This document shows, piece after piece, positions 34,534 through 46,800 of a stretch of DNA of 64,000 bases. Both the position numbers and the translations under genes were made by a program. This DNA is from Ligustrum vulgare (lineage: Eukaryota > Streptophyta > Magnoliopsida > Lamiales > Oleaceae). The stretch spans positions 66,794,602 to 66,858,601 of the forward strand of contig OY743172.1 in the NCBI GenBank assembly GCA_963555705.1. Direction: 5' to 3'. Under the pieces are notes generated by a model. The model did no database searches and was not told where the DNA came from. It saw only the letters and a program-made list of their open reading frames with translations. Each line of letters starts with the position of its first letter. Positions within the stretch are counted from its first letter, which is position 1.

Positions 34534-34697
34534 TGTAGTTTAAATTTTTTTTTAGATTACTTTCACTAATTAGGATACTTATTTGCTTTATTTTTATTTT
34601 TCATTTTTATTTTGACTTTTGGTTAACCACCACAATTCTGTGCCTTTTTATGTTTGGTTATCATTCAAGGTATATTTGATTTCACCATTGGCTGAGA

Positions 34698-35369
34698 ATG
34701 ACCAGTTTGATCACATCGAAACTCATAGTGTTTGGAGAATATTTGAAATGCCGACAACAAGCGACCGACACATCGGACCCAAGTCACATGCTCTTTGATG
34801 AGTGTGTACCGACTGATTGGGATGATGACATCGCTCTTGTGGGAGATAGTCCTCCACTATGGAGTGAAAGGGTAGTTGCAAAGTATTATGAGAAGCTAGC
34901 CAAACTGGATAAAGATGATATGTTGATGGGGGATGCCATGTATTTGAGTGAATTTCAAAAGTGGGTGTATAATCTACTCGACGTAGTTCATGGGAAAGAC
35001 TCACCAATGCCAGTGGAGTTTGATGACGAACCAGCCATTGAATCCAACGATGAGTCAACTATTGAAGAAACACTTGAAGAGGATGAAAAATCAATCACAA
35101 TGAAGCTAAACGGAGATTTGGACATCAATAAGGAAGAAATAAAATTGCATGGTTTTAACCTTGTTGAATGCCACAAAATTGATTTTGTGATTAAACTCGA
35201 TGAGGAGGTAGAAATCTTCATAGTTGAATTTGAATTGGGAGAGATGGACATGTTTTACAATATGGAGAGGGTAAGTTCTGAGTCTTGGAGATCAAATGAG
35301 TGGAACAAATCCAAAAGAAAGAAATTGGGCAAAGCATCAATTGCCAAAAAGTCTAGCTCTAGACTTTAA
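34698..35369 (+). CDS. Unrecognised acidic 223-aa protein of element B
   Basis: Intact ORF from a good ATG 165 bases after the primer site, where gag would be expected. It is not recognisable as gag: no capsid motif, zinc knuckle or DSG. Residues 1-60 include FDECVPTDWDDDIALVGDSP. Residues about 95-140 are very acidic (DEPAIESNDESTIEETLEED). Residues 150-195 are a mixed strand-like region with many Glu. The last 20 residues are Lys/Ser-rich and basic. No signal peptide or membrane segment. The conserved TTGGGAG hairpin follows the stop within 30 bases. Function unknown; it may be a decayed ORF of the family or a captured fragment. Confidence 0.55.
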   Translation: MTSLITSKLIVFGEYLKCRQQATDTSDPSHMLFDECVPTDWDDDIALVGDSPPLWSERVVAKYYEKLAKLDKDDMLMGDAMYLSEFQKWVYNLLDVVHGKDSPMPVEFDDEPAIESNDESTIEETLEEDEKSITMKLNGDLDINKEEIKLHGFNLVECHKIDFVIKLDEEVEIFIVEFELGEMDMFYNMERVSSESWRSNEWNKSKRKKLGKASIAKKSSSRL

Positions 35370-35373
35370 ATGA

Positions 35374-35397
35374 AGCGCTTGTTGGGAGGCAACCCAA
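35374..35397 (+). promoter_or_regulatory. Conserved post-ORF hairpin of element B
   Basis: AGCGCTTGTTGGGAGG followed by CAACCCAA, able to form a TTGGG/CCCAA stem with a six-base loop. It lies five bases after the ORF's stop codon. The same motif follows the gag-pro region of element A at 59677-59700, and the sequence is common downstream of pol in Athila-type elements. Role unknown. Confidence 0.5.
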
Positions 35398-35399
35398 CT

Positions 35400-38300
35400 T
35401 TTCAAACACTTTTTCCTTAGTTTCTCTATTTGTTTCTTATGAATTGTTTATTTATTTGCTTTATAATTGTTTTGTTACTTGACATTGCATTTTAGGAGTG
35501 CTAGTATGTTTAGATTGCATACATTGACTTGTTATGTGCTTTAAGTCATTCTAATATTCCATTTTGCATGTTCTAGCACTTTTAGGTTTCATTACATTTT
35601 TAATTATTTTGTGCTTGACATTGTATTTTAGGATCACTAGCATGCTTAGAATTCACTTTTTGACATGTTAGTTGCATTGAATACTTCATTGCACCTATTT
35701 TTGCATGTTTTTAGCATTTTAGGATTTACTTACATTTTTGTTTGTTTTGTTGTTTTTCATCACAATCTTCAACTTGATCATCTAGCTTAGGACATGTAAA
35801 TACATTTCAGAAGTTGGTTGCACGAATTTGAATGCATTTAGGGGTCGAAAATAGGGTTCAAAATAAAAAAAATTGAAAAATCACTGATCACTGATGAAAC
35901 CTACCGTGCGATCGCACGGTTGAAATCTGGGCAACCTGCCCAGATTTATATACATACGGGTTTTTCATTCCTTTTACACTTCCAACCCATTTTCCCTCCC
36001 CCAAATCGCCCAACATTGAGTCCCAACTATTACCCATTGCTTTCACATCATTTAACTCAAAGTCATGCCTTACTTCATTTCAAAATCATTCAAAGGTATG
36101 TACTTTTCCACCATTTCACATAATCATGCATAATTTGGATGTTCTTCATACTTTTATGTGATTTGTGAATTGTGAATAAATGGAGATGGATTTAGGCTAG
36201 GATTAGATATATTGAATTGTGAATTATTATGTGAAAATTTTTGGCTTAATTCAAGACTCCAAATCTATGATTTCACTTGATTTCTTCATATGCACACAAG
36301 ATGTTTGACAAAATGTTTCAATGAGGTTTTTGTTGAGTTTATGCAATTCTTTTTGGATGATCACCTTCACCACATGTTATACATTATTTGTGCATCATTC
36401 AATAATTTTTGACACTAATTTAAGACATAGAACTTAACTTGAACATCATTGCACCACAAAGCACCTCATTGCAAGGCCATTACAGGGACCATTGCACCAT
36501 AAACCACAATTTCAGCTTCGCTGCACCTACTTTGTGACATCTTTTCATGACTCAAATGAACTCCAAATGTGATGAATTTTTATAAGTTATAGACCAAGTA
36601 TGTACTTTCATATGCCCTTGACATGTCTTGGGAAATTTTCACTTTTTCAAGGCGATATCAAGGGCTGAAAGTCAGTGGTTGATCACTTTTCAAAAAAATT
36701 TCAAAATTTTTCTAAGTCCTAGTTTTGGCGTGTTGCGTTAATTTGTTTTAGTTCCTACATGATACTTATGCTTCTAATGAAATTTAATTCTTGTTTGCAA
36801 GGAACATATTATCATGGGACACTTCAAACCAAACATGGAAAAGAAAGTAAATGGTCATTTCATCCAACCAAGCATTCAAGTCAAAGCTCCAATTGGGAAA
36901 CGTCCAAACCCGGGAATACATTGAGGACAATGCATAGTTCTAGTTTGAGGGTAGGAATCTCATTCACATGTTTTTATTTAACATTCATTCGATTTTGAAT
37001 AGAAAATTCATAGAAATTGAAAATTTTGAAAAATCATAAAAAAATGGAAAATTTTGAAAATTTTTGTTGATTTATTTATTGTTCATGACATGATTTGAAT
37101 TGACTTTTGTGTTTTAGTTAGAAATTATGTGAACTAAAATTTTTCTTAACATTCATCCATGTAAGAATTTAATAACACTTGAGCACATAGCCACTTTCAA
37201 ATAATAACTCTTGTAGGGAGATGCTTGATACTTGTGGGGGTAAACTTATGCACTTTGAAAATAGAATTGACTGAAAAATCCCAAACCTTAAGAAATTAGA
37301 TCCCGAACTGAAATGTAGAACCAAACTGCTCAAGAAGCAGGTTGTTGGTGGAAAGGTTAGTATGAGTAGACATTGATGGATTGATGGTCTGAAGTTTTTA
37401 ATTTTGCATCTTTAGTGTAAGGGGTGGGGTTTTGATCAACGGGTATAAACTATAACCAACATAAAATAGAAAAATGCTGAAGGTCTTATTCTACTCTTCA
37501 AATTCCTTTTTAACTCGAGCAAGTAAGTCTGAGAGGTTCTCTGAACTTGGTACCCTAAACTCAACCGATTTAGGAGCTACCGACCCAAAGCTCGCTACAA
37601 GGGTCAATTAGAAAGTAAGTACGGAGAGTGGACTTACACGTAAGACGCTAAAACATCTTTAATTTTTTTGTTTAAGCCTTTATGACTCGGGTAATTAAGT
37701 CTGAAGGGTTCTCTGAAGCTGGTACCCTAAACTCAACTGAGTTTGGAGCTACCGACCCAAAGCTCACTACAGGGGTCATATAGAAAGCAAGTGTGAAAAG
37801 TTCAGCACAAAGATGGTAAAAGACAAGGAAATTAATAGAAAAAGTCGTCAAAATGAAAAAAACTGGAATAAAATGCTTGGTATAAGCTTGTTGATTGGAA
37901 TTTCTAACCCTAGAGTGTGAGATTAGGGATGAATTACTCTTGGTCTGTTGTGAATACTTGTCAAATTCTAACTGTCTTGTGTGAAAAAATGTAATTTATG
38001 TATGTTTAGAAACCACATCAATAGGAAAAACCTCGAGATCTGAGAGAAAAGCAGAAATGTTGTGATCATCCACGAGAGCTGTAAGGAAATCAAAAGCAAA
38101 TCATTGTTTCACCACATGGGATTCAGGCTTATTCTTGCATGACTAGTCACACAATATCAAGTATATTTTTACATGAGTTTGCATTTGACTTTTAGCTATT
38201 CACACACACACAATGAAGTCGAGCATCGAATGAATGAAAATATTTTATCTTGTTCATATTTCTTTGCTAAAGTGATTAATCAATTTGGATTATTGAAGCT

Positions 38301-38409
38301 CATGGTAAGTAAGTTGATAAAAACAAAAATATTTTGTTATTTGCATTTTTATTTTTATAGTTTAGTTTTATTTTGTTCGAGGACGAACAATAGTTCTAGT
38401 TTGGGGTGT
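35400..38409 (+). other. Noncoding internal region of element B
   Basis: Three kilobases without a supportable gene. From about 37020 onward it is collinear with element A (about 60350-61720). Includes a tandem duplication of about 120 bases (about 37489-37620 and 37674-37790) with TCTGAGAGGTTCTCTGAAC, TGGTACCCTAAACTCAAC and GAGCTACCGACCCAAAGCTC. Ends with GTTCGAGGACGAAC before the LTR. Confidence 0.6.
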
Positions 38410-41260
38410 TGATAAGTGTATATTATACACTTATTTATATCCTAAAAATATGATTTTATATTTGTTTGTTTAAGAGTATTTTCTATTTATTTGGTTAATA
38501 TTTGTTTATATTTCAGGAATAATCCCCAAGTCGAGGAAATACAAGAATTGAAGTAAATACATGAAAATTGGATGATTTTTGGAGCTAAATTATTAACATG
38601 AAGTTGATGAGGCTAATCAAGGATTATTGGAGCTAAATTGGAAGAAGTCACAACTTCGAGGATTAAATTGAATAAATCACAAAGGGAAGGAACAACTTAC
38701 CTCATTTGGAAGAATTGAGGCTTTAGAATGCAAATTCAATCATAATTGGGCTTTATCTAATTGAATTGGCATGGACTCTTAGTGGACACATTGGATTTGG
38801 CAACAACAAAATCAATAATCAAGAAATAAACATAATTGGGCCTACTTGGACTAGGGAAGTGACGACTGGAATTAAAAAGCAAAAGTAGGAACAACAAATT
38901 AGAATAGAAGAAAAGAGCTGCAGACAGAGAATTGAACAAAGAGGCGTAGACGAAAAATTGGAAGAAACGAGGCACATGATAAGTGAATTTTATACACTTA
39001 TTTCTATCCTACAAGTAGGATTTTTATTATTTGTTCAAGAATATTTGCTATTTATTTTGGTTGTATTTGTTTATATTTCAGAAATAACCCAAAGTCGAGA
39101 AAACAATGGAATTGAAGTCAAAATCAAGCAATTGGATGATAAAAATGTCAAAGTGTGCAAATCAAGAGTTGATGCAGTTAATCAAATGGCCAATTGGTTG
39201 AAAAATGGAAGAAGAAATCAAATTTGAAAGAAATCAGAAGTTCAGGGGCTAAATTGCAATAATCGAAAGTTGGAGGACTTGTTGTGCAATTAAAAGACAA
39301 GGACCAACTTGTAGCACTTCAAAAGATGAAAACTGCATCCAACCGGGAAACCGCATGGCCGCATGGAACAAAACCGCGCAGTCACATGACCCTAAAAATT
39401 GGCGACTGAAGCTGACCTGCAGAGGCGTGCGATCGCACACTTTTGAACTGTGCGGTCGCACGGTGGACATTCTAGGCCGCAGCTGGGCTTTTTGTGCGGA
39501 ATTCAGTATTCTTTCTCTCCAAGTAGCCTAAATTCTAAGAACCTCTATAAATACATTGCTTGGGGCACAAAATTAGGGGTTTCCAACTAGTGAAATTGAT
39601 ACTAAAAGCTGTCGAATTGCCGGGGGATCCATGCCATGCCAAGATCAAGATTGAAGATACAATTACAAGGAGATGAATTGGTTACATCTTTTCATATCCC
39701 TTGTTATTTACTTTCTATTATACTTCTAGGCTAGGTTAATTGTGTTGGAGTTGTGATGAAGTTTTGATTTCTTGACTCCGTATTATAATCTAGTATTTAA
39801 TTTATGCAATTCATGGTTTTGAGCAATTGATGAGTACTTTTCTTATTATGCAATTACTTGATCACTAATTGTATGATTTTAGGTTATGTTTTCTTAAGTT
39901 CGAAAGATTAGGAATTCATTAGACTAGCTTCAATTGCCACAAAGTCCGATAATGGATAAAATATACTCCTATGCTTTGTATTTTCTGATATAGTATTCAC
40001 AAATCTTTTAATGCTTTCTTACACATTCGGATTCAATATAGAAATATAGTTGGGTCGTGCGTAGGAATAGGTGTTAATGCTTGTCCGAAAGGGAGTTTTA
40101 ACTATACTTGGAATATGGAAATTCAAAACCTGTGAATTGTATTTAAATAATTTGGTTAAAATATGGATGATAGAGTCAAAATGGATTCATGATTCTAACG
40201 CATTTATTTTCATTTGTTTAAAATCAAATTTTCTCGCTTTTAGTTTAATCTTTATTTTAATATTTTAATTTTCAAAAACAAAAAATTTTCTTTTCAATCA
40301 AATCTCTTATTCCGGTTAAGGCCTGTAGTCTAAAATAAAATTTACTCAATCTCTGTGGGATCGATACTTGGACTCACGTCCACTTTATTACTTGTGCAAC
40401 CCGTGCACTTGCGGTTTAGCGAACAACACAATTCCAGATTTTTCACTCGACGTCATTTATGCAAATTAATCAGATCTTCAAATAGGGTGATGTCTATCAA
40501 TTATTTTATTGATTATTCATCAATCATGTTTCTAGGCTAGATTAATTGTTAGGATTGTGATGATACTTTGTTTACCGGATTCCACGTTTTGATTTAGTAT
40601 TTAATTAAAGCTTTTTATGGGTTTGAGCAATTAATTGTATACTTTTTTCATCTATAATTGTGGATGTATGATTGTATGATGTTTGTGATAATTTTCTATG
40701 TTCAAAAGAGTAGGAAATCATTGGACTTGAGTTAATTGCCACAAGGTCCGATAGGAGATAGAAATATACCCTCATGCTTTGTGTAATCCCAAAAAGTATT
40801 CATAAATCGATAATGCTTTTCTATAGGTTTGGATTTGTCATATAAATATAGTCAATTTCCTTATAGAATAATGTTTTAATTCAGTGTTCGACAGAGGGTT
40901 TTAAAAACATAAGGAACATGGATTTTCAATTTTCTATAAATTGTCGTTAAATGTTTAATTCAAGACATGGATGATGGAACAAAGTGGATTCGCGATTCTA
41001 ACATAACTCATCGTTTTCTTAAAAAAAAAAAAAAAAAGAAAGAAAGAAAGAAAGAAAGAAAGAAAAAAAGAAAATTCTCACCTTTTAGTTTAATCTTTAG
41101 TTTATTTTTCCAAAACAAAAATTCTCAAAATCAAGCTTTTCTTGTTCTTTTTAAAGAATTGTAATCTAAAATACAATTTGCACAATCCTTGAAGGAAAGA
41201 TACATGGACTCACTTCCATTATATTACTTGCTCGGCCCGTGCACTTGCGGTCAGCGAACA
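38410..41260 (+). repeat. Right LTR of element B, split by a nested solo LTR
   Basis: Parts 38410-38976 and about 40431-41260 together match the left LTR. Starts TGATAAGTGTATATTATAC, ends GTCAGCGAACA, followed by TSD ATATT. Contains an A-rich and GAAA microsatellite near 41020-41075. Confidence 0.8.
38977..40425 (+). mobile_element. Solo LTR nested in the right LTR of element B
   Basis: Begins TGATAAGTGAATTTTATAC, ends GTTTAGCGAACA. Flanks GCACA (38972-38976) and ACACA (40426-40430) differ at one base. Absent from element B's left LTR at the same place (GAGGCACAATTCC), so it arrived after B. 1449 bases. Confidence 0.8.
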
Positions 41261-41265
41261 ATATT

Positions 41266-41950
41266 GATGAATTTAAAATCTAAATTGTGGATGTAATGAA
41301 AGAAGAAGTTCAATGAAGTTCGAGGTTAAATGATGTTAGATATTATATCAAAAATTTATTATTAGTGTATGCTATATTATGATTGATCCATATGAATTGA
41401 AGTGTATTAATTTGTATCAAAATTGTGAGTAAAGTAAAAATGTTTTGATGTATCTTTTTCTTTATTTTCAGAATGTTTAAATATTGTAATATATTGAAAA
41501 TTTAGTTCTTGTTTGTTTGATGAATGATTTGTAGATTTTATACTTGATTATGAGTTATAGATTTTGATATAAAGTTGTAATGTTAGAAAATAAAAAAATT
41601 GTAAAAGTTATGTTGTTGTTTTTACCCTATTAAATTGGAAACTTCGATTTTATGTTGAGCGTATTTGTATATTAAAGTTAAATTCGAGTAAGTATGTTAG
41701 TCTATGAAAGAGTTGAAAATTTTGGGACATTAATTGTGATATTTCATGATTTAACCATGTTTATATAGTTGAATGTATATAAATTTAGATTTAAAGATAA
41801 ATTTTGTAAATCTGAAATTTATTGAAGAATTAAAAGATGAAGTTTTAATGAGTTTTTGAGGTTAAATATTGTAAGATATTATGTCTAAAACTTATTGTTA
41901 GTCGATCTATGTTTTATGACTGATCTCTATGAATTTAAGTGTATTAAAAT
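41266..41950 (+). repeat. Long tandem repeat spanning the element B insertion site
   Basis: Sequences from about 32823 (GAGTAAAGTAAATGTGTTTTG) through 33203, continuing at 41266-41424, are repeated at about 41425-41950 (GTGAGTAAAGTAAAAATG). Shared landmarks are ATTTTCAGAATG, GATTTAACCATG and GTTAGATATTAT. The unit is roughly 530 bases. It shows that the two flanks of element B belong together. Nothing else is assignable up to 42462. Confidence 0.6.
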
Positions 41951-43401
41951 GTACAAAACGTGAAGTACAAATCTGTTGAAATTGATTTGTTAAAATGTTA
42001 CTTTGGAGATGGTTTTAAAATGGATAGTTTAAGGTTACATGTTATTAAACTCGTGACAAACTTTGTTATATGTTTAAATTGTATTTTATGTTTACATACA
42101 TGGAGAAGGAGTAAGTTAATAGGTGATTAATATGATGTAGAAACCTATTGGAATTTCCTTCTTGTATATGTGACTTTGTATATGCCTAAAGTTAAAGGTT
42201 TTGACGGAAATCTTATAAATTCAGTCTGGATGATATATTCTAAAATTGAAATTTTATTGATGTGATGAAAGACTTTATTATTGAACTTATGTGTTAATAT
42301 AAAGATGAGATAACATGGTTATATGATTGTTTAAGTGATGCTACACGAGGTTTCTTATTTGATATTGTTGTTAGCATTACATCTCATCATCACAAGCATT
42401 CATGATCATCTCACATTAAAGAGCAAAGTATGTTATTTTCAAATGTGTTCAAAAGATCATGTATAAGTGTAACGTCCAGAGTTTTAAATACTCAAAACGT
42501 CACTTCGTCATCTCAAACTAACTTTCAAAATGATAATTAATCGGAAAGATAACTGAAATTTCAATCCACATAATTTTATGAAATTGAGTCAAACGGTCCA
42601 AAATGTTCAAACATGGAATAAAGTTAAAAAGATAAATAAGTTTGGAATTTCAAACAAAACAATTGTTTTAGGACTTGTTAATAGTCACCATCGTACGCAT
42701 CTTCACCAACTCCATCATCTGTAAAATTGTTTTTGGAAAACGTGAGTATTTCAAAGAAATACTCAGTAGACTCGTGCACAATAATAATTTGATATTATAA
42801 ATTAAAACACATAATCATGATATTTAAGTTTCAGGTGTCTAACTATCACCAATAATCTCATGAACAAGTAAATAAATACAAGTTCAAGTCTCATACATAC
42901 TAAACTTATAATCCAAATAATCATTTATGCGCACTTTTGAAAATGTAAAATTGTAAATAAAAGTCTACCTTATTTCTCGAGTTTTTGAGCAAACGGAAAT
43001 TAAACTTCTAATGTTCTCGCGCCTCGTCTAGTCCTATAAAATAAATTTAAATAATTAAAATTAGACTCTTGGACAATCGAGTCTTAAGTGAAGAATCTGT
43101 GTAATAATAGGGTTTTTGAAAGTTTTAAGGAGTAAATAGTGCAATTGTAAGAAATCAGTGGTCGTTCATGTAAATAATGAACTTTGGGACTGATTTGAGT
43201 AATTTAAATAAATTTTGGGACTGATTCAGAATTTGTAGAAACTACATGGCTGAGATAAAATGTAAATTTGACGGACCGAAATAAATGATTTTGAAACTAA
43301 AGGGCTGACTAAAAGACAATTTAAAACAAAAGGAGAAATCAAATTTTTAGAAGGACTGGGGCAAAAGGGCAATTTTGGAAAATTTAATTTCAATAAAAAC
43401 A

Positions 43402-43403
<2 letters not shown>

Positions 43404-43494
<91 letters not shown>
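43404..43494. repeat. (CT)n microsatellite
   Basis: About 45 uninterrupted CT dinucleotides within the solo LTR. The related LTR of the cargo element has only a short CT-rich tract at the same relative place, so this copy expanded locally. Confidence 0.97.
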
Positions 43495-43497
<3 letters not shown>

Positions 43498-44253
43498 ACA
43501 GAGAGGAGAGGTTGCGAGGTGTGAAAGGAACGATCTTGAGTGATTTTTGGTGAGAGAAACTGGGACAAACCGAGGCTTGGGAGGAATTGGAAATCGTTAT
43601 TTCCGACCAATTTTCCGGCGACGAAGGTAAGTATTGACTCTTTGGGTTTATTCTCTTAGTTTTTGTGGTGATTTGGGTGTTGATTGGAGGTTTTGGAGAT
43701 GGGCAGTGACAAGCGGTGGTTGTGGACTGTGTGGTGGTTCTGGGTTTGGGAGTTGATATGGCTATGATGCTTGTCGTGGTAGCCATTTTGGGTTGTGGAG
43801 GTGAGGCTTTGTTCGGTTTTGGTGGTGGTCGAGTTGACTGGTGAACTGGGCAGATTGATGGTTGGGTTCAACTTGGTGTGGAGGTGTGATGTTCGATTGT
43901 GGTGTTGGCTCGATTTGTGGTATGTGATTGTGAGGTCTCGACTCGGTGATGGCAGTGACTAGTTTGTGTAGAGGTAGAAGAAAAATGAAGAAAATTTACC
44001 CAAGCTTACAGTGTGCAAAAGGGGAAGGAAATGGGAGAGGATGAAGGCATTTTATACACTGATGATGTTGAAATATCTGTAACTGACAAATTGATTTGCC
44101 TGGACGTTTTGGGGTTTAAGGATTTGTAATGTGAGGGTATTGATTGCTGCAAATGAGGAGATGAATATATGGAGCAGATGAGGAATTGTTGATGTACGTT
44201 TAGGAGTTTTATGAAATGAATGAGAATTAATTTTGTATTGATTGGGGAATTTA

Positions 44254-44322
<69 letters not shown>
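44254..44322. repeat. (TAA)n microsatellite
   Basis: About 22 nearly perfect AAT/TAA trinucleotides inside the solo LTR at 42468-44574. Confidence 0.95.
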
Positions 44323-44323
<1 letters not shown>

Positions 44324-44579
44324 TCAGAAATTTGAATATTGAATTAAAATAAAGATTTGGGTTTGAAAATGAGATATTGATTTTTTTGACAAATTTTGAA
44401 ATTGCGGATTGGACTTAAAATTATGAATTTCAACTTCTTTCTTAAAATCTCAAAATAACTAATAGGCTAGACGAGAGCGCTAATTTTGAAAATAATGACC
44501 GTTAAGAGTTGGAGAGTCGTAGCAAAAAGTTCGTTAAAACTAACTTTCAAATTGAAAATTTCTCAGTCGCTACAACAAG

Positions 44580-46100
44580 ATCTTCTAAATGATGATAACA
44601 TGATAAATGATGTTTAATATTGCAGCTTATCATTTTAAATATTTCATGATCTTTGAACATAAAAAGTATAGGATGTTTAAAAAGTTTTAATCATGAAGAA
44701 TTAATATGTCCCTATTTAGGTTGTACACACGAGTTGTAAAATACCCACATGGAGGAAGTGAGTTCTAAGAAACTCACATGAGGCACGAGAGAGATACCCA
44801 TGAAAAGGTCACGGCCACCACCCTGGGGAGTCAATCCTTATATGAATTTTCTGGTTAGAGGAAGAGCCTTTGGGAGTGAGTCCCACATGAGCTAGCATGC
44901 TTTTGAACCCATATGTCAGGCTACGAAAAGCCTTTTGGAGTAGGTCTCACATGATCTATCATGCTTGTGAACATAATATTTTTTAAAGAAAATCAAGTTA
45001 GCATACTCGTAAGCATGAAATCACGCTTTATGGTAACCTGTGCTTGGAAAAGCACTATAATGCGCGCTGTATACAACCCTAATATGGGAAGGGTTTGAGG
45101 TAAAAGACATTAAAAGAAATGTGAGCATGAGAAAAGTGGAATATATCATTTTTACAAATATGACACTTTTCAAAGAAAGAAAGAAAGCATGAGATAAATA
45201 GAGCATTAACTTTCATGCATTACATTCAGGCCATAAATAGCATTTTGATATTTGAATATGGTTACATGACACTAGATGCGATGAAGGTGATATGAATTGA
45301 TTTTAAATGATATGTTAAGGTGACTATGATTTCTTGTACATATATGAGAAATGATTTTAAAATTATGAGGTAAAGCACATAGAAGCTAATGATTGAAATA
45401 ATTAAATGATGCTTATATAAATATTACCTCTCTATGAAAATTGCTATCATGATTAGATTGAACATGGTTTTAAATGTTGCTTATACTTGCTTATTAAGTT
45501 AAGTTTATCATATGAATGTTCAATTTATTACTTTAATGAAAAGATAGAAGTCAAAGTTTGGAGGTAAAGTGTATTGACACCATAGGTATTTATCTTCCAT
45601 GTTGTGTATTTGATGATGCTTTAGTCATTAAGCTTCATAGCTTACAGTCGTTTCATGACTTTCTTTATAGGCAATGAAGCATTGATTCTTGTATGTGTGG
45701 ATTCCCTATGAAGGATGCCGACCAAGGACGAAGTGTACTTATTGGTAACTAAAAGTGAGGAATGACTAAGTCCTTTTGTACCTAGAACTAAACTTGGCAA
45801 GAAAATCTTATTCTTCTAACATTTAAAATTTAAATACCATTTGAGGTACAGTTTTGAGATGAATAAGTAGATTCTTATCAAAAGAAATGGGCCTTGTGTC
45901 TTAAAGCCCCGCTTAATATTAAATATCATTTTTATGAAGTGTTGAAACTTTTTTTGACTCTATTATTATTAAAATGATAAAGCAAAATAAGAATGATCCT
46001 GAAAGTTTAATTGAGTAAACTCATTGTAAGAGAAGGCTGCTAGGGGTCATATCAACCCGACTTGATCGCATGGAGCAAAATATTGATAAGTTGGTTGAAT
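44580..46100. other. Anonymous repeat-derived sequence
   Basis: No gene seen. It contains phrases repeated in slightly different form (GGGAGTGAGTCCCACATGAGCTAGCATGC split by changes against GGAGTAGGTCTCACATGATCTATCATGC), as is usual in long Gypsy LTRs. Probably the continuation of the LTR-like DNA that begins at 31423; its end is not identified. Confidence 0.35.
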
Positions 46101-46103
46101 TGG

Positions 46104-46800
46104 CCATGGCGAGTCTATTTCATTAAACAACTAGTGCATTTGACGGTGCCACTTGTAGCACAGCCTATGTACCAAAGGATAGATCGGATGACGAGTTTAA
46201 AAATGAGATTGGAGTTGATGATATGATGGGTGTCACTAGAATTGAAAATGTGGAAGAGGTTGGAGAAGATATAGGTAAAGGAACACAAATGGAGGTTGAA
46301 GTTAAGGATGTGGTGGATGAGCATGAGAAAGATTCAAAGTTAGGAGAGAAGGGAAAAAGAGTGAGAAGGTGGAAGAAGAATTTGGAGAAGAGATTGAGAA
46401 AGAAACACAAGTAGAGGTTGAAGTTAAGTTAGGAAAGGAGGGAGGAAATGAATGAAAATGTGGAAGAAGAATTAGGCGAACAGATTGGGGAAATGAACAC
46501 AAATATAGGTTGAAGTTGAGAATGTCGAAGGGAAAGAAACTGAGATTGGAGTTGGTGATGCAAGAAGAGCGTGGAAGTGAACCAATGGTAGAAGAGTGTG
46601 ACGGTGAGGATACAATGGTATGGAGAAATTCTGGATTAAATAAAGACAATAGCAACAAGATCAAATGCATCAAGAAATGTATGCCAACCGATTTTCTGAC
46701 TTTAGAGAAACATGAAGGGGATGGTAGCATATCCAGTGTAGGTATGTTAAATGATAATCCGCCAGTTATTATTCATACACTTACATCCAACAAAAAGTAA
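46104..46800 (+). pseudogene. Glu/Lys-rich coding-like debris
   Basis: Frames on the plus strand give RLDRMEQNIDKLVELAMASL, then after a stop and shifts a Glu/Val-rich stretch (46223-46414) and a further 90 codons to 46800. Internal near-repeats of GTGGAAGAAGAATT...GAGATTG. It resembles low-complexity parts of transposon proteins, but I cannot name a family. The region 46800-47560 continues as broken, intron-like or decayed DNA without a supportable product. Confidence 0.3.

Larger units (their letters stand above)
33209..41260 (+). mobile_element. Non-autonomous Athila-like LTR retrotransposon (element B) with a single 223-aa ORF
   Basis: The left LTR is 33209-34508 and the right LTR 38410-41260; the right one is interrupted by a solo LTR at 38977-40425. 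Perfect 5-bp duplication ATATT (33204-33208 and 41261-41265). The primer-site-like sequence TGATACCGTTGTCGGGGAT follows the left LTR. A T/G-rich tract (CTAGTTTGGGGTG) precedes the right one. The internal region has one ORF and about 3 kb of noncoding DNA shared with element A. No gag, RT or integrase. Confidence 0.85.
42468..44574 (-). mobile_element. Solo LTR related to the cargo element's LTR
   Basis: Plus strand runs TGTAACGTCCAGAG to CAGTCGCTACA. Flanks are ATAAG (42463-42467) and ACAAG (44575-44579), one mismatch. It shares with the 15454-18751 LTR the terminal TGTAGCG (minus strand), GGGACTGA-type repeats, a CT tract and a CCGGCGA...GAAGGTA region in the same order. Strand is given by that analogy. 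2107 bases. Confidence 0.65.

Noticed and set aside
43347..43610. ORF with long Arg-Glu repeat
   Set aside because: Translation of the (CT)n microsatellite.
46302..46730. Minus-strand Ser/Pro/Leu-rich ORF of 142 aa
   Set aside because: Mirror frame of Glu/Lys-rich plus-strand debris; low complexity.
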